Shown here piece by piece: positions 1 to 9,036 of a DNA stretch of 64,000 nt (its first letter is position 1; every line of letters starts with the position of its first letter). The position numbers were made by a program, and so were the translations under genes. Origin of the DNA: Bacteroidota bacterium (lineage in GTDB: Bacteria > Bacteroidota > Bacteroidia > Sphingobacteriales > Sphingobacteriaceae). Location of the stretch: contig JAFDZM010000042.1 in assembly GCA_018266915.1 (NCBI GenBank), positions 43,108-107,107 on the forward strand, in the 5' to 3' direction. The notes under the pieces are model-generated. The model searched no databases. It saw only the letters and a list, made by a program, of their open reading frames with translations, and was not told where the DNA came from.

Positions 1-1
1 C

Positions 2-1393
2 CGCTATTTCGATCTTGTACGCTTGTATGGTGGGGTTCCGATGGTAACTACGCCGCTTCCTGCAATAGGCTCAGCAGCAAAAACGGGAGATTTGTTACCA
101 AGAAATACAACAACAGAGTGCTTTAAACAAATTCAAAGCGACCTGGATTCGTGCATAAAGTTTTTACCATCAATCTGGACTGGCAATGATTACGGTCGCA
201 TTACATCCGGAGCTGCCGCTGCATTTCTTGGAAGGGTTTTATTGACTTATGCAAGCCCGCAATTTAACCCCTCTAATGATCAGACACGCTGGCAGGCAGC
301 TTATGCAGCAAACAGCAAAGCGGTTCAAATACTTAGTGGAGCAGGTTATATGCTTTATCCTTCATATGACGGTTTGTGGTTTGTAAAGGGCACAAGCAAC
401 ACTGAAGCGGTAATGGTAACCGAATATAATGATAAAACTGATGACCAGGGCTCAGATCCTAATACCTACGATAACGCAACACGCCCTTCCTATTTGGGAA
501 CTAAAGGCGGCTCGAATCAGCCAACATGGGATATTGTGAAATCTTATCCTATGCTAGATGGCCTTGCTCCGGGCTCTTCGACCAAGTACAACTACTCGGA
601 TCAGACCTTTTTTGATAATCGCGACCCGCGTTTTAACATGACAATTGCTTATAACGGTTGTAACTGGCCATTGTTGGGTAATACGAGTTACCGTTTGTGG
701 ACATATTTTTATAGCACGAACACGGCAGGAACAAAAAACAAGTCTACAGAGCCGTCATCACCTAGCGGAACTGGTTTTTATCTGCGGAAAGCTATTGATC
801 CTAATGTCTCTTTGGATAACACACAAAATATAGCTACCGATTGGATTGAGATTCGTTATGCAGAGGTGCTGCTTAACCAGGCGGAATGCGCTGCTGAGAT
901 CGGAAATCTTGGAACTGCACAGGAAGCTTACACTAATTTGATAGCGATCAGAAAAAGAGCAGGTATTGAAGCCGGTTCAGACGGACTGTATGGTTTGCAG
1001 GCTGGCATGAACCACGATCAAATGATAACTGCAATTATGAATGAGAGAAAGATAGAATTAGCTTTTGAAGGCAAGCGCTATTGGGATCTTAGAAGAAGGA
1101 AGCTTCTTGAAAGTACACTCAATGGAATAAAGCGTACTGGTGTTACCATTGCTCTGAATAATACAGGAACCAGTTCAGATTATCTTACAGCTACGAGGGA
1201 CGCTGATGCGAATACTTCGTTAGACAGCGTGTATGCCAAGAACTTCACTGTAAATATTAAAACGATGGATTCTTATAACCTGGCTATACAGTCTGGAGAC
1301 TACTTCTTTGGTATCCCGACGGCAGCCCTTCAGAATAATGCAAATCTACAGCAGAATAATACCTGGGGGGGGCCCTTTGACCCTTTAAAATAA
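2..1393 (+). CDS. SusD/RagB-family outer-membrane glycan-binding lipoprotein, 3' part
   Basis: The reading frame is open from the window edge, so the start and lipoprotein signal lie outside. SusD-family proteins are surface lipoproteins that cap a TonB-dependent SusC channel and capture oligosaccharides. The signs here are the RYFDLVRLYGG segment at the very start, typical of the TPR-rich core. Near residue 350 comes the family's C-terminal signature, NERKIELAFEGKRYWDLRRR. The body is rich in aromatic residues and Asn, as is usual for surface glycan binders. The partner susC should lie just upstream, outside the window. The gene is followed by a strong hairpin terminator, so it probably ends its own transcript, separate from the enzyme operon starting at 1850. 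Family assignment is secure; the ligand (a pectic glycan) is inferred from the neighbours. Confidence 0.93.
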   Translation, partial: RYFDLVRLYGGVPMVTTPLPAIGSAAKTGDLLPRNTTTECFKQIQSDLDSCIKFLPSIWTGNDYGRITSGAAAAFLGRVLLTYASPQFNPSNDQTRWQAAYAANSKAVQILSGAGYMLYPSYDGLWFVKGTSNTEAVMVTEYNDKTDDQGSDPNTYDNATRPSYLGTKGGSNQPTWDIVKSYPMLDGLAPGSSTKYNYSDQTFFDNRDPRFNMTIAYNGCNWPLLGNTSYRLWTYFYSTNTAGTKNKSTEPSSPSGTGFYLRKAIDPNVSLDNTQNIATDWIEIRYAEVLLNQAECAAEIGNLGTAQEAYTNLIAIRKRAGIEAGSDGLYGLQAGMNHDQMITAIMNERKIELAFEGKRYWDLRRRKLLESTLNGIKRTGVTIALNNTGTSSDYLTATRDADANTSLDSVYAKNFTVNIKTMDSYNLAIQSGDYFFGIPTAALQNNANLQQNNTWGGPFDPLK

Positions 1394-1413
1394 TATCTGT
1401 TAATTTAACTCAT

Positions 1414-1442
1414 AAAAAGGGAAACTTCGGTTTCCCTTTTTT
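1414..1442 (+). terminator. Rho-independent terminator after susD
   Basis: A perfect 12-bp stem (1414-1425 with 1430-1441) closes on a stable TTCG tetraloop and runs straight into T residues. It begins 20 bases after the susD stop codon. The A-rich left arm also makes it plausible in the opposite direction. Confidence 0.93.
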
Positions 1443-1742
1443 GTTGGTCAGATTTAATATCGGCATTAACAACTCAGTTGGTTATTGTAAATTTTGTATG
1501 ATATTAACTCGAAAAAAAGAATTGAAATTGAAAATTATATGCTAATAAAGTAGCGTTTAGACCGTAAATGCGGCCCTTTTTAAGCTTTTTTGTAATATAA
1601 CTGTGACATTTCCTCCTATTAAGCTTACTGAATAAGGCCAAGATAATATCCTATAAAAACATGCGAACATATTATATTAAACATTATTGTTTGCCGCGCA
1701 TATTTGATTTTATAATTGCACAACCAAATATTTATAACCTAA

Positions 1743-1764
1743 AGTTCTGAAACGTTGTAATGGG
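1743..1764. promoter_or_regulatory. Weak match to the ACTNNAACGTTNNAGT operator
   Basis: The core here reads TCTGAAACGTTGTAAT and matches 10 of the 12 defined positions seen at the four better sites. It lies about 86 bases before the PL1 start codon. Unlike those sites, no TAnnTTTG box lies 40 bases downstream (1805-1812 begins with TA but otherwise does not match). It may be a genuine weaker site or chance. Confidence 0.3.
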
Positions 1765-1849
1765 CGCGCTAAGTGTATAAAAGCAATTTTTACACAATGA
1801 AAGGTAGTCTCCGACAGCCAGTTTATTACAAATGAAAAAATGAAGCAAA

Positions 1850-3502
1850 ATGAAAAAGAGAATCTACCTTTTGATGTTATGCATTTCTGTTTTCTCTGTA
1901 AAGCAGGCATTTGCACAATATCCCCAAGTACCTGAAAAAGTTAAAGCCGAATCCGATTCTATAATGAAGGCAGCTTATCGCCATTCCGATTCTGCCTGGC
2001 AGGTGGCATGGCCTATTGTACAGGCTGATATGCGCAAAGGAAAAGTATATGTGCCATGGGCGTCACGCCCGACAGATCTGCCGCAGGCAAAAATACCGGC
2101 ATTCCCGGGTGCTGAGGGCGGCGGAAAATATACTTTTGGTGGCCGTGGCGGAAAGGTTTATGTTGTAACCAGCTTAGCGGATAGTGGCCCCGGAACTTTA
2201 CGCGATGCCTGCGAAAAAGGCGGAGCCCGTATTATCGTATTCAACGTAGCAGGTATTATACATTTAAAGACCCCTGTCATCGTACGTGCACCGTACATAT
2301 CTATTGAAGGTCAGACGGCTCCGGGTGATGGAATTTGCGTTGCAGGCGAATCGTTTTGGGTTAATACGCATGACGTGATTATCCGCTATATGCGGTTCAG
2401 AAGAGGAGAGACCAATGTTGGCCGCCGCGATGACGCATTGGGAGGCAACCCGGTTGGAAACATCATTGTTGACCATACTTCTACAAGCTGGGGTTTAGAT
2501 GAAAACTTCTCGATGTATCGTCACATGTTCGATCCGGGGGACGGCTCAAAGGAAGAAAAACTGGGAACGGTTAATATAACTATTCAAAATTGCATGTACG
2601 CTGAGTCGCTCGATTATTGGAACCACGCATTCGGAAGTACAACAGGTGGCGAGAACAGTACGCTTGTACGCAACTTGTGGGCAGATAATACAGGCCGTAA
2701 CCCTTCGGTGGGATGGAATGGTGTTTACAATTTTGTCAATAATATAGTATTTAACTGGCACCACCGTTCAATGGATGGGGGCGATTATACTACTAACTAC
2801 AACATTATCAATAATTATTTCAAACCGGGCCCGGTAACACCAAAGAACGAGCCTGTTGGGCACCGTATTGTAAAACCTGAATCAGGTCGCAGCAAGCTTA
2901 AGGAAAAGGTATTCGGACGTGTGTATGCTGTTGGCAACGTAATGGAAGGTTATCCAAAAATCACTGCTGATAACTGGGCAGGAGGTGTTCAGGTTGAAGA
3001 ATTACCTGATGCCGGCCAATACAAACCGTATATGTATTCAGCTACACCATTTCCAATGGCGCCAGTAACCATTATGACAGCACAACAAGCTTTCAATTTC
3101 GTAACTGCCAATGTGGGCGCTACTTTACCGGTTCGCGATGCTGTTGATAAGCGTATTGTTGAACAGGTTCGTACCGGTAAAATTGCCTATAAAGAAGTAA
3201 AAACCGATACTGATTTTCAGTTCAAAGTGCGTAAATTACCCAGAGACTCCTATAAGTTGGGTATTATTACAGCGCCATGGCAGGTAGGTGGTTATCCGGA
3301 TTATAAAGGTACTCCATATAAAGACAGTGATAACGACGGTATGCCGGATTCATGGGAAGTTGCCCATGGTTTAAATCCTCATAATGCAGACGATGCAAGT
3401 AAGCCTGCCAAAGATGGGAAAGGGTACACTAACATTGAAGTATACCTCAATACAGTTGCTTTGAAGGGTGAGCACCGCATGATTAATGGCGAGTTGAATT
3501 AA
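1850..3502 (+). CDS. Secreted pectate lyase, polysaccharide lyase family 1
   Basis: Cleaves unesterified polygalacturonate by beta-elimination, leaving 4,5-unsaturated ends. A signal peptide spans residues 1-22 and ends in AFA. The catalytic parallel beta-helix starts near residue 83 with AFPGAEGGGKYTFGGRGGKV, followed by SLADSGPGTLRDA, the usual opening of Bacteroidota PL1 proteins. The segments RRDDALGG and VDHTSTSWGLDENFS correspond to the calcium and active-site strands. The C-terminal 60 residues hold an Asp-rich loop, DSDNDGMPDSWEVAHGLNP, of the calcium-binding type-3 repeat kind. Several ATGs cluster just upstream; the one at 1850 gives the best signal peptide. It opens the long operon. 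Its unsaturated products fit GH105 and KduI encoded further right. Confidence 0.9.
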   Translation: MKKRIYLLMLCISVFSVKQAFAQYPQVPEKVKAESDSIMKAAYRHSDSAWQVAWPIVQADMRKGKVYVPWASRPTDLPQAKIPAFPGAEGGGKYTFGGRGGKVYVVTSLADSGPGTLRDACEKGGARIIVFNVAGIIHLKTPVIVRAPYISIEGQTAPGDGICVAGESFWVNTHDVIIRYMRFRRGETNVGRRDDALGGNPVGNIIVDHTSTSWGLDENFSMYRHMFDPGDGSKEEKLGTVNITIQNCMYAESLDYWNHAFGSTTGGENSTLVRNLWADNTGRNPSVGWNGVYNFVNNIVFNWHHRSMDGGDYTTNYNIINNYFKPGPVTPKNEPVGHRIVKPESGRSKLKEKVFGRVYAVGNVMEGYPKITADNWAGGVQVEELPDAGQYKPYMYSATPFPMAPVTIMTAQQAFNFVTANVGATLPVRDAVDKRIVEQVRTGKIAYKEVKTDTDFQFKVRKLPRDSYKLGIITAPWQVGGYPDYKGTPYKDSDNDGMPDSWEVAHGLNPHNADDASKPAKDGKGYTNIEVYLNTVALKGEHRMINGELN

Positions 3503-3515
3503 CAAGCGTTGAATT

Positions 3516-6500
3516 GTGATCAGATTTAATAATATTAAGAAAGTTGGTTTAATTGTCGCGTTAATTGTTGGGGGCATGCTTGTTCATGCTCCCGCAATTT
3601 GCCAAAAAACCAAAAAGAAGTCAGAACCTCCGGCTCCCGTTGCTGTTGAGAAAGACGGCAAATTGGTTTACCATGCCGAAAGCAATGGCGACCGGGTACC
3701 CGATTTCTCTTATTGCGGATATATGGCATCGAAAAAAAAAATTCCTGATGCACCTGTGCGGGTTATTGTTCCGCTGAAAGCAGGCGACGCCACCTTACGT
3801 ATCCAATCAGCATTGGATTATGTGGCATCTCTTCCTGCCGATAAAGAGGGTATTCGCGGCGCAGTATTATTGAATAAGGGCACTTATGTTGTCAATGGCA
3901 GTCTTCATATTAATGCTTCAGGCGTCGTATTACGCGGCAGCGGTATGGGAGCAAACGGTACAGTATTGGTGGCAGCAGGGCAGGATAGAAGTACATTTAT
4001 AGCAATAGCCGGAAAAAACGACAGGAAAGAATCAAAAGAAATTAAAATAACCGACGCTTATGTGCCGGTTAATGCATTTACCTTTCACGTTGCTTCGGCA
4101 GAGAATTTAAAGGCTGGTGATAAGATCATCATTCAAAGGCCAAGTACCGAAGAGTGGATCAACCTATTAGGTACCAAAACATTTGGCGGCGGTTTGAGCG
4201 CATTAGGCTGGAAACCTGGTGAGCGTGATATTTTTTGGGATAGAACCGTAAAGTCAATAAACGGTAACGAAGTAACAATAGATGCACCGCTTACTACTGC
4301 GCTCGACAGTGCATTCGGGGGTGGAAAAATAGCCAAATACGAATGGCCCGGCCGCATAGAACAAGCGGGAGTTGAAAACCTCACGCTACGTTCGGCATAT
4401 GACACTAAAAACCCGAAAGATGAAGCTCACCGCTGGATGGCCATCACTATGGCAAATGTATCAGACTCATGGGTCCGTCAGGTGGTATTTGAACATTTTG
4501 CAGGCTCAGCGGTGTTTGTTTTAGCAACAGGTAACCGTATTACAGTTGAGGATTGTAAGTCGCTGACGCCAATTTCGGAAATAGGCGGACAGCGTCGTTA
4601 TACGTTCTGGACTATGGGCGGCCAAACACTTTTTCAGCGACTATATTCTGAGGAAGGATTTCATGATTTTTCGACTGGGTTTTGTGCACCCGGCCCCAAT
4701 GCTTTTGTGCAATGTATGTCGATAGGTTCAAAGAATTCCAGCGGAGCAATGGATAGCTGGGCCTCGGGCGTTTTGTTTGATGTAGTTAGAATTGACGGAC
4801 AGCCGTTAAGCCTTAAAAACCGTGAGCAGGACGGGCAAGGTGCAGGATGGAGCGCAGCAAATAGTTTATTATGGAACTGTACCGCAGCTCATATCGATTG
4901 CTATAAACCGCCGATGGCCGAAAACTGGTCGTTTGGATCATGGGCACAATTTGGCGGCGATGGTTATTGGGCAGAATCAAATGAAAACATCAATCCCCGT
5001 AGTTTCTATTATGCTCAATTGGCTGACCGCTTAAATAAAAACGTCGACAAACAAGCAGCGATATTAAAAATTGAGACAGAACCATCAAGTAGTCCGACAG
5101 TTGCAGAAGCAGCGGCATTGATGGCTGCAGCGAAAAGACCCGCCACTACGATAGGCGATTGGATAGACCAGGCGCCAAAAAGAAACCCGATCAGCATTGA
5201 TGCATATAACGCAAAAACCATTGACCAGATCGGTTATAAACAACCGGCACAACCAGAGAAAGCCCCGGCAATGAAAGTGCTGAACGGCGTATTGGTGCGT
5301 GGAAATACTTTGCTTGAGGGTCGTCATTTTGAAGCTCCCTGGTGGAACGGAACTGTTAAACCGGATTACCTGGAAAAAACTGCCAAACCAGATATTACCC
5401 GTTGGGTACCCGGACGCACCGGAACAGGCTTGACAGATGATTTGAATGAAGTGGCTGACTGGATGAAGAAGGATAACATCATTGCACTGGAGCATAACTA
5501 TGGTTTATGGTATGATCGCAGGCGTGATGATCATGAACGTATCCGCCGGATGGATGGTGATGTTTGGCCCCCATTTTATGAATTACCATTTGCGCGCAGC
5601 GGACAAGGTTTAGCTTATGATGGTTTGAGCAAATATGACCTGACCAAATATAATCCATGGTATTGGAGCCGTTTAAAACAATTCGCCGATCTGGCGGATG
5701 AAAAGGGCCTTGTACTGGTACATCAAAACTACTTTCAGCATAACATAATTGAAGCAGGCGCGCATTATACCGACTTCCCATGGCGCACTGCCAATAATAT
5801 AAACAGCACAGGCTTTCCTGAACCCGTGAACTATGCCGGAGATAAACGCCAGTTTATGGCTGAACAGTTTTATGACGTGAGCAATCCGCAAAGACGTAAG
5901 CTTCATGTCGCATATATCAATAAATGCCTTGACAATTTCGCCAATAACACCGGTGTTATACAATTGACTAGCGCCGAATTTACAGGACCTTTGCATTTCA
6001 TGCAGTTTTGGGTTGAGACCGTTAAACAATGGGAAGCAACACATAAAAAGAAAGAGATAATTGGGCTGAGTGCAACTAAAGATGTACAGGATGCTATTCT
6101 TGCTGATCCTTCCAAATCGTCGGTTATCAACGTGATCGATATAAGGTATTGGTATTACCAGGCGAATGGTAAAGTGTATGCGCCGCTTGGCGGCCAAAGC
6201 CTTGCTCCACGCCAGGAAGAGCGCATTTTTAAACCCAAAGCTTCATCATTTGAGCAGGTTTATCATGCGGTGCATGAGTATCGCCAGAAATACCCGGACA
6301 AAGCAGTGCTCTACTCAGCAGATGGTTCCGAACATTTCGGATGGGCAGTATTTATCGCAGGAGGTTCGTTACCTGTATTGCCGGCGACTACCGATAAGTC
6401 ATTTTTAACATCAGCAGCAACAATGCGCCCTGTTGAATTGTCAGGAAAGCCTGAAAGTCAGTGGGCATTAGGCAATGACGCTAAAGGTTTTATTGTTTAT

Positions 6501-6680
6501 AACAACTCAAACAATGCAATCCATCTTAACCTGGCCGCTAACGCAAATTATAAAGTACAGTGGATCGATCCCCAGAGTGGTAAGGTTTTGCCTGACATCA
6601 GTACGGTAAAAGGTGGAAATAATACCGAAATAAAAAGCCCGCAGAGCGGAACAACTATTCTGTGGTTAACCCGGATATAA
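3516..6680 (+). CDS. Large exported protein: beta-helix half joined to a DUF6298-like TIM-barrel-type half
   Basis: No activity can be named with confidence. A hydrophobic signal segment covers about residues 8-30. Residues 70-500 look like a right-handed beta-helix of the pectate-lyase superfamily: an AVLLNKGTYVVNGSLHINASG opening strand pair, then repeated short strands. From about residue 610 the sequence resembles the DUF6298 type. It has ALEHNYGLWYDRRRDDH, WPPFYELPFARSGQG, a long run rich in Trp and Tyr, then GVIQLTSAEFTGP, which could carry a catalytic Glu at a strand end. It starts with GTG: no ATG precedes the signal segment and only GTG at 3516 gives a full one. It lies 13 bases after PL1 and the next gene overlaps its last codons in frame-shifted reading only. 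Likely a pectin side-chain glycosidase or lyase (inference). Confidence 0.6.
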   Translation: MIRFNNIKKVGLIVALIVGGMLVHAPAICQKTKKKSEPPAPVAVEKDGKLVYHAESNGDRVPDFSYCGYMASKKKIPDAPVRVIVPLKAGDATLRIQSALDYVASLPADKEGIRGAVLLNKGTYVVNGSLHINASGVVLRGSGMGANGTVLVAAGQDRSTFIAIAGKNDRKESKEIKITDAYVPVNAFTFHVASAENLKAGDKIIIQRPSTEEWINLLGTKTFGGGLSALGWKPGERDIFWDRTVKSINGNEVTIDAPLTTALDSAFGGGKIAKYEWPGRIEQAGVENLTLRSAYDTKNPKDEAHRWMAITMANVSDSWVRQVVFEHFAGSAVFVLATGNRITVEDCKSLTPISEIGGQRRYTFWTMGGQTLFQRLYSEEGFHDFSTGFCAPGPNAFVQCMSIGSKNSSGAMDSWASGVLFDVVRIDGQPLSLKNREQDGQGAGWSAANSLLWNCTAAHIDCYKPPMAENWSFGSWAQFGGDGYWAESNENINPRSFYYAQLADRLNKNVDKQAAILKIETEPSSSPTVAEAAALMAAAKRPATTIGDWIDQAPKRNPISIDAYNAKTIDQIGYKQPAQPEKAPAMKVLNGVLVRGNTLLEGRHFEAPWWNGTVKPDYLEKTAKPDITRWVPGRTGTGLTDDLNEVADWMKKDNIIALEHNYGLWYDRRRDDHERIRRMDGDVWPPFYELPFARSGQGLAYDGLSKYDLTKYNPWYWSRLKQFADLADEKGLVLVHQNYFQHNIIEAGAHYTDFPWRTANNINSTGFPEPVNYAGDKRQFMAEQFYDVSNPQRRKLHVAYINKCLDNFANNTGVIQLTSAEFTGPLHFMQFWVETVKQWEATHKKKEIIGLSATKDVQDAILADPSKSSVINVIDIRYWYYQANGKVYAPLGGQSLAPRQEERIFKPKASSFEQVYHAVHEYRQKYPDKAVLYSADGSEHFGWAVFIAGGSLPVLPATTDKSFLTSAATMRPVELSGKPESQWALGNDAKGFIVYNNSNNAIHLNLAANANYKVQWIDPQSGKVLPDISTVKGGNNTEIKSPQSGTTILWLTRI

Positions 6681-6682
6681 TT

Positions 6683-8074
6683 ATGCTTAAATGGTTAATA
6701 CCTGTATGCGTCATCACCTGCTTGCTTTTCTCTGATTACAAAAGCGATGAGGCTAAAGCTTTGCCGGCTTTACAGGTATCGGCAAACAATCGGTATTTTA
6801 CTGCTGATGGGAAACCTTTTTTCTGGTTAGGGGATACGGGCTGGTTGCTTTTTACCAAAATGAAAAGAGACCAGGTTGAAAAATACCTAAATATACGCAG
6901 TAAGCAGGGTTTTAATGTTATACAAGTAATGGTGCTGCATGGTGTTGGGGATGTAAATGCTTATGGGGATTCAGCTTTAACAAATAGAAATATCATCTTA
7001 CCCAAAGTTACTGCAGGTAGTGATTTTGGCAAAAATGGCGAATATGACTACTGGGATAACATTGATTGGGTAATCGATAAAGCCGCTGAAAAAGGGATCT
7101 ATGTCGCCCTTGTTCCTGTATGGGGTTCTGTCGTAAAAGGATCTCATATCAGTGCAGAAAAGGCAAAAGCTTATGCCGAATTCCTTGCCAAACGCTACAG
7201 GAATAAATCGAACATCATATGGATGAATGGCGGTGATATTGCAGGTTCTGATTCCACAAGAGTATGGAACACCATAGGTAATACCTTACATACACTCGAT
7301 CCGGAGCATTTGATTACTTACCATCCTCGCGGACGCACCCAATCATCAAAATGGTTTCAGGACCAATCATGGCTGAGTTTTAATTGCTTCCAGTCAGGAC
7401 ACCGTACTTATAGCCAGGATACTTCAAAAAACGATTTACATTATGGCGAAGATAACTGGCGCTATGTACAGGCCGATTATGCAAAAACTCCTGTTAAACC
7501 TACGCTTGATGCCGAACCGTCCTACGAAAAGATTCCGCATGGATTACATGATACCACACTGCCAAGGTGGACAGATGCCGATGTGCGCCGGTATGGTTAC
7601 TGGTCGGTATTTGCAGGTGCTTGTGGCTATACTTATGGGAACAACGACGTAATGCAAATGCACCAATCAGATGATACGCATAGCGCTTATGGCTCAAAGA
7701 GTTATTGGTTTCAATCGATCCACGATCCGGGCGCCCAGCAAATGCAGTATTTAAAAAAATTGATGTTATCAAGGCCCTATTTTGACCGCGTGCCCGATCA
7801 GTCACTTATTGCAGCCGGTCAGGGTGAAAAATATGACAGGCTAATCGCTACAAGGGGTAAAAACTATGCATTCATCTATACCTACAATGGCAGGACAATG
7901 CAAATTGATCCCGGAAAGCTTGAGGGTAATCAAATAAAAGCCTCGTGGTTTAATCCTCGTAACGGACAGGTAACAGCCATTGGAACATTTAAAAAATCGA
8001 AACTGATGAAGTTTGATCCACCCGGTCAAAAGAAGAATGGCAATGACTGGGTGCTGATACTCGATGCGATATAA
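6683..8074 (+). CDS. GH140-family glycoside hydrolase (apiosidase type)
   Basis: GH140 was founded on an enzyme that releases D-apiose from rhamnogalacturonan-II side chains. A (beta/alpha)8 barrel of the DUF4038 type is shown by DGKPFFWLGDTGWLLFTKM near residue 40, GFNVIQVMVLHG, and NIIWMNGGDI near residue 182. DAEPSYEKIPHG follows near residue 280. The Asp of NGGDI and a Glu of DAEPSYE are the probable catalytic pair. About 90 C-terminal residues form a small beta domain (GRTMQIDPGKL, WFNPRNGQV) of the collagen-binding-like kind common in this family. The ATG at 6683 is preferred over an upstream GTG because it starts the signal segment and lies 3 bases after the previous stop. Best single pointer to RG-II as substrate; exact specificity is not proven. 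Confidence 0.82.
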   Translation: MLKWLIPVCVITCLLFSDYKSDEAKALPALQVSANNRYFTADGKPFFWLGDTGWLLFTKMKRDQVEKYLNIRSKQGFNVIQVMVLHGVGDVNAYGDSALTNRNIILPKVTAGSDFGKNGEYDYWDNIDWVIDKAAEKGIYVALVPVWGSVVKGSHISAEKAKAYAEFLAKRYRNKSNIIWMNGGDIAGSDSTRVWNTIGNTLHTLDPEHLITYHPRGRTQSSKWFQDQSWLSFNCFQSGHRTYSQDTSKNDLHYGEDNWRYVQADYAKTPVKPTLDAEPSYEKIPHGLHDTTLPRWTDADVRRYGYWSVFAGACGYTYGNNDVMQMHQSDDTHSAYGSKSYWFQSIHDPGAQQMQYLKKLMLSRPYFDRVPDQSLIAAGQGEKYDRLIATRGKNYAFIYTYNGRTMQIDPGKLEGNQIKASWFNPRNGQVTAIGTFKKSKLMKFDPPGQKKNGNDWVLILDAI

Positions 8075-8093
8075 AACAGACTATTTGGTAATA

Positions 8094-9035
8094 ATGAGAA
8101 GATATTTTAAATATGTGTTTTTAGGTTTTGCGGGCCTGCTTTTGTTCGCCTGCAATGCCCGAAAAAGCGTATATTTGTTTACTTCTTTTCATGAGCCGGC
8201 AGACGGTGGATTGCGCTTGCTATACAGCTATGACGCCTATCACTGGACTGATCTGAACCACATTTTTTTAAAGCCTGAAGTTGGTGACAAGATTATGCGA
8301 GACCCATCGATAGCGCAAGGCCCGGATGGTATTTATCATTTAGTATGGACAACAGGCTGGAAGAATGATAAAGGAATAGGTTATGCCAGTTCACCAGATC
8401 TAATCCACTGGTCGCCGGAGCAGCATATTGATGTAATGGGATATGAGCCGACAGCCATCAATGCCTGGGCACCTGAATTATTTTACGATGATGAGGCAGA
8501 CCGCTTTATAATTGTTTGGGCGTCCACTGTGCCACGCCGTTTTGCAAAAGGTGAGGAAGATGAGAATAACAATCATCGCCTATATTACACCACCACAAAG
8601 GATTTCAAAACCTTTACCCCGACGAAGCTGTTTCTTGATCCCGGCTTCAGTGTGATCGATGCCGAAATTGTAAAGCGGGCCAAAAATGATTATGTGCTGG
8701 TGATGAAGGATAATACCAGGCCCAATCGCAATATATTGGTGGCATTCAGTAATAACCCCTTGGGGCCTTACACCAATTTTTCAAAACGGTTTACAGAAAT
8801 GTACAGTGAAGGACCTACGATGACCAAAGCCGGCAAAGATTGGCTGATCTACTACGATTCCTACCGTTTGAAAAGATATGGCGCTATGCGCACTACTGAT
8901 TTTAAGACTTTTACAGATATATCCGACAGTATCAGTGTGCCGAAAGGCCACAAACATGGTACTATTTTTAAAGTAACCAGGAAGCAATTGAACCTGCTTT
9001 TGAAGGATACACAGTCAAAAAAAGATATGGAATAA
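8094..9035 (+). CDS. GH43-like five-bladed beta-propeller lipoprotein
   Basis: Probable exo-acting arabinosidase/xylosidase-type hydrolase. From the ATG at 8094 the protein starts with a charged segment, a hydrophobic stretch and the lipobox LFAC, so it is lipid-anchored. The ATG at 8064 lies inside the GH140 gene and would add ten residues that spoil the signal. Propeller motifs are in order: MRDPSIAQGPDGIYHLVWTT (candidate base Asp), INAWAPELFYDDE (candidate middle acid) and SVIDAEIVK (candidate acid Glu/Asp), followed by SEGPTM. At 313 residues it is a single catalytic domain. The gene ends one base before the next start. Family-level call is fair; the exact GH43 subfamily or a sister family cannot be settled by eye. 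Confidence 0.68.
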   Translation: MRRYFKYVFLGFAGLLLFACNARKSVYLFTSFHEPADGGLRLLYSYDAYHWTDLNHIFLKPEVGDKIMRDPSIAQGPDGIYHLVWTTGWKNDKGIGYASSPDLIHWSPEQHIDVMGYEPTAINAWAPELFYDDEADRFIIVWASTVPRRFAKGEEDENNNHRLYYTTTKDFKTFTPTKLFLDPGFSVIDAEIVKRAKNDYVLVMKDNTRPNRNILVAFSNNPLGPYTNFSKRFTEMYSEGPTMTKAGKDWLIYYDSYRLKRYGAMRTTDFKTFTDISDSISVPKGHKHGTIFKVTRKQLNLLLKDTQSKKDME

Positions 9036-9036
9036 C

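Larger units (their letters stand above)
1394..1849. other. Intergenic leader of the 19-gene pectin operon
   Basis: This stretch of about 450 bases has no credible gene. It is AT-rich and holds the susD terminator at its left end. A possible promoter has TTTG at 1690-1693 and TATAATTG at 1711-1718. The spacing of 17 is a little short for the Bacteroidota -33/-7 pattern. A partial match to the uronate-regulon operator lies at 1743-1764. If the promoter is right, the transcript carries a leader of roughly 125 bases, and the operator match would sit just downstream of the start of transcription. Confidence 0.4.

Noticed and set aside
1551..1574. Possible small hairpin (GCGTTTA...TAAATGC)
   Set aside because: Only seven pairs with a G-T, no T tract and no gene it would serve.
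5673..6197. 174-codon open frame on the minus strand
   Set aside because: Lies wholly inside the strong + strand gene at 3516-6680 and has no family-like features; a shadow frame.
8064..8093. Longer start for the GH43-like lipoprotein
   Set aside because: It overlaps the GH140 gene and places ten extra residues before a good lipoprotein signal.
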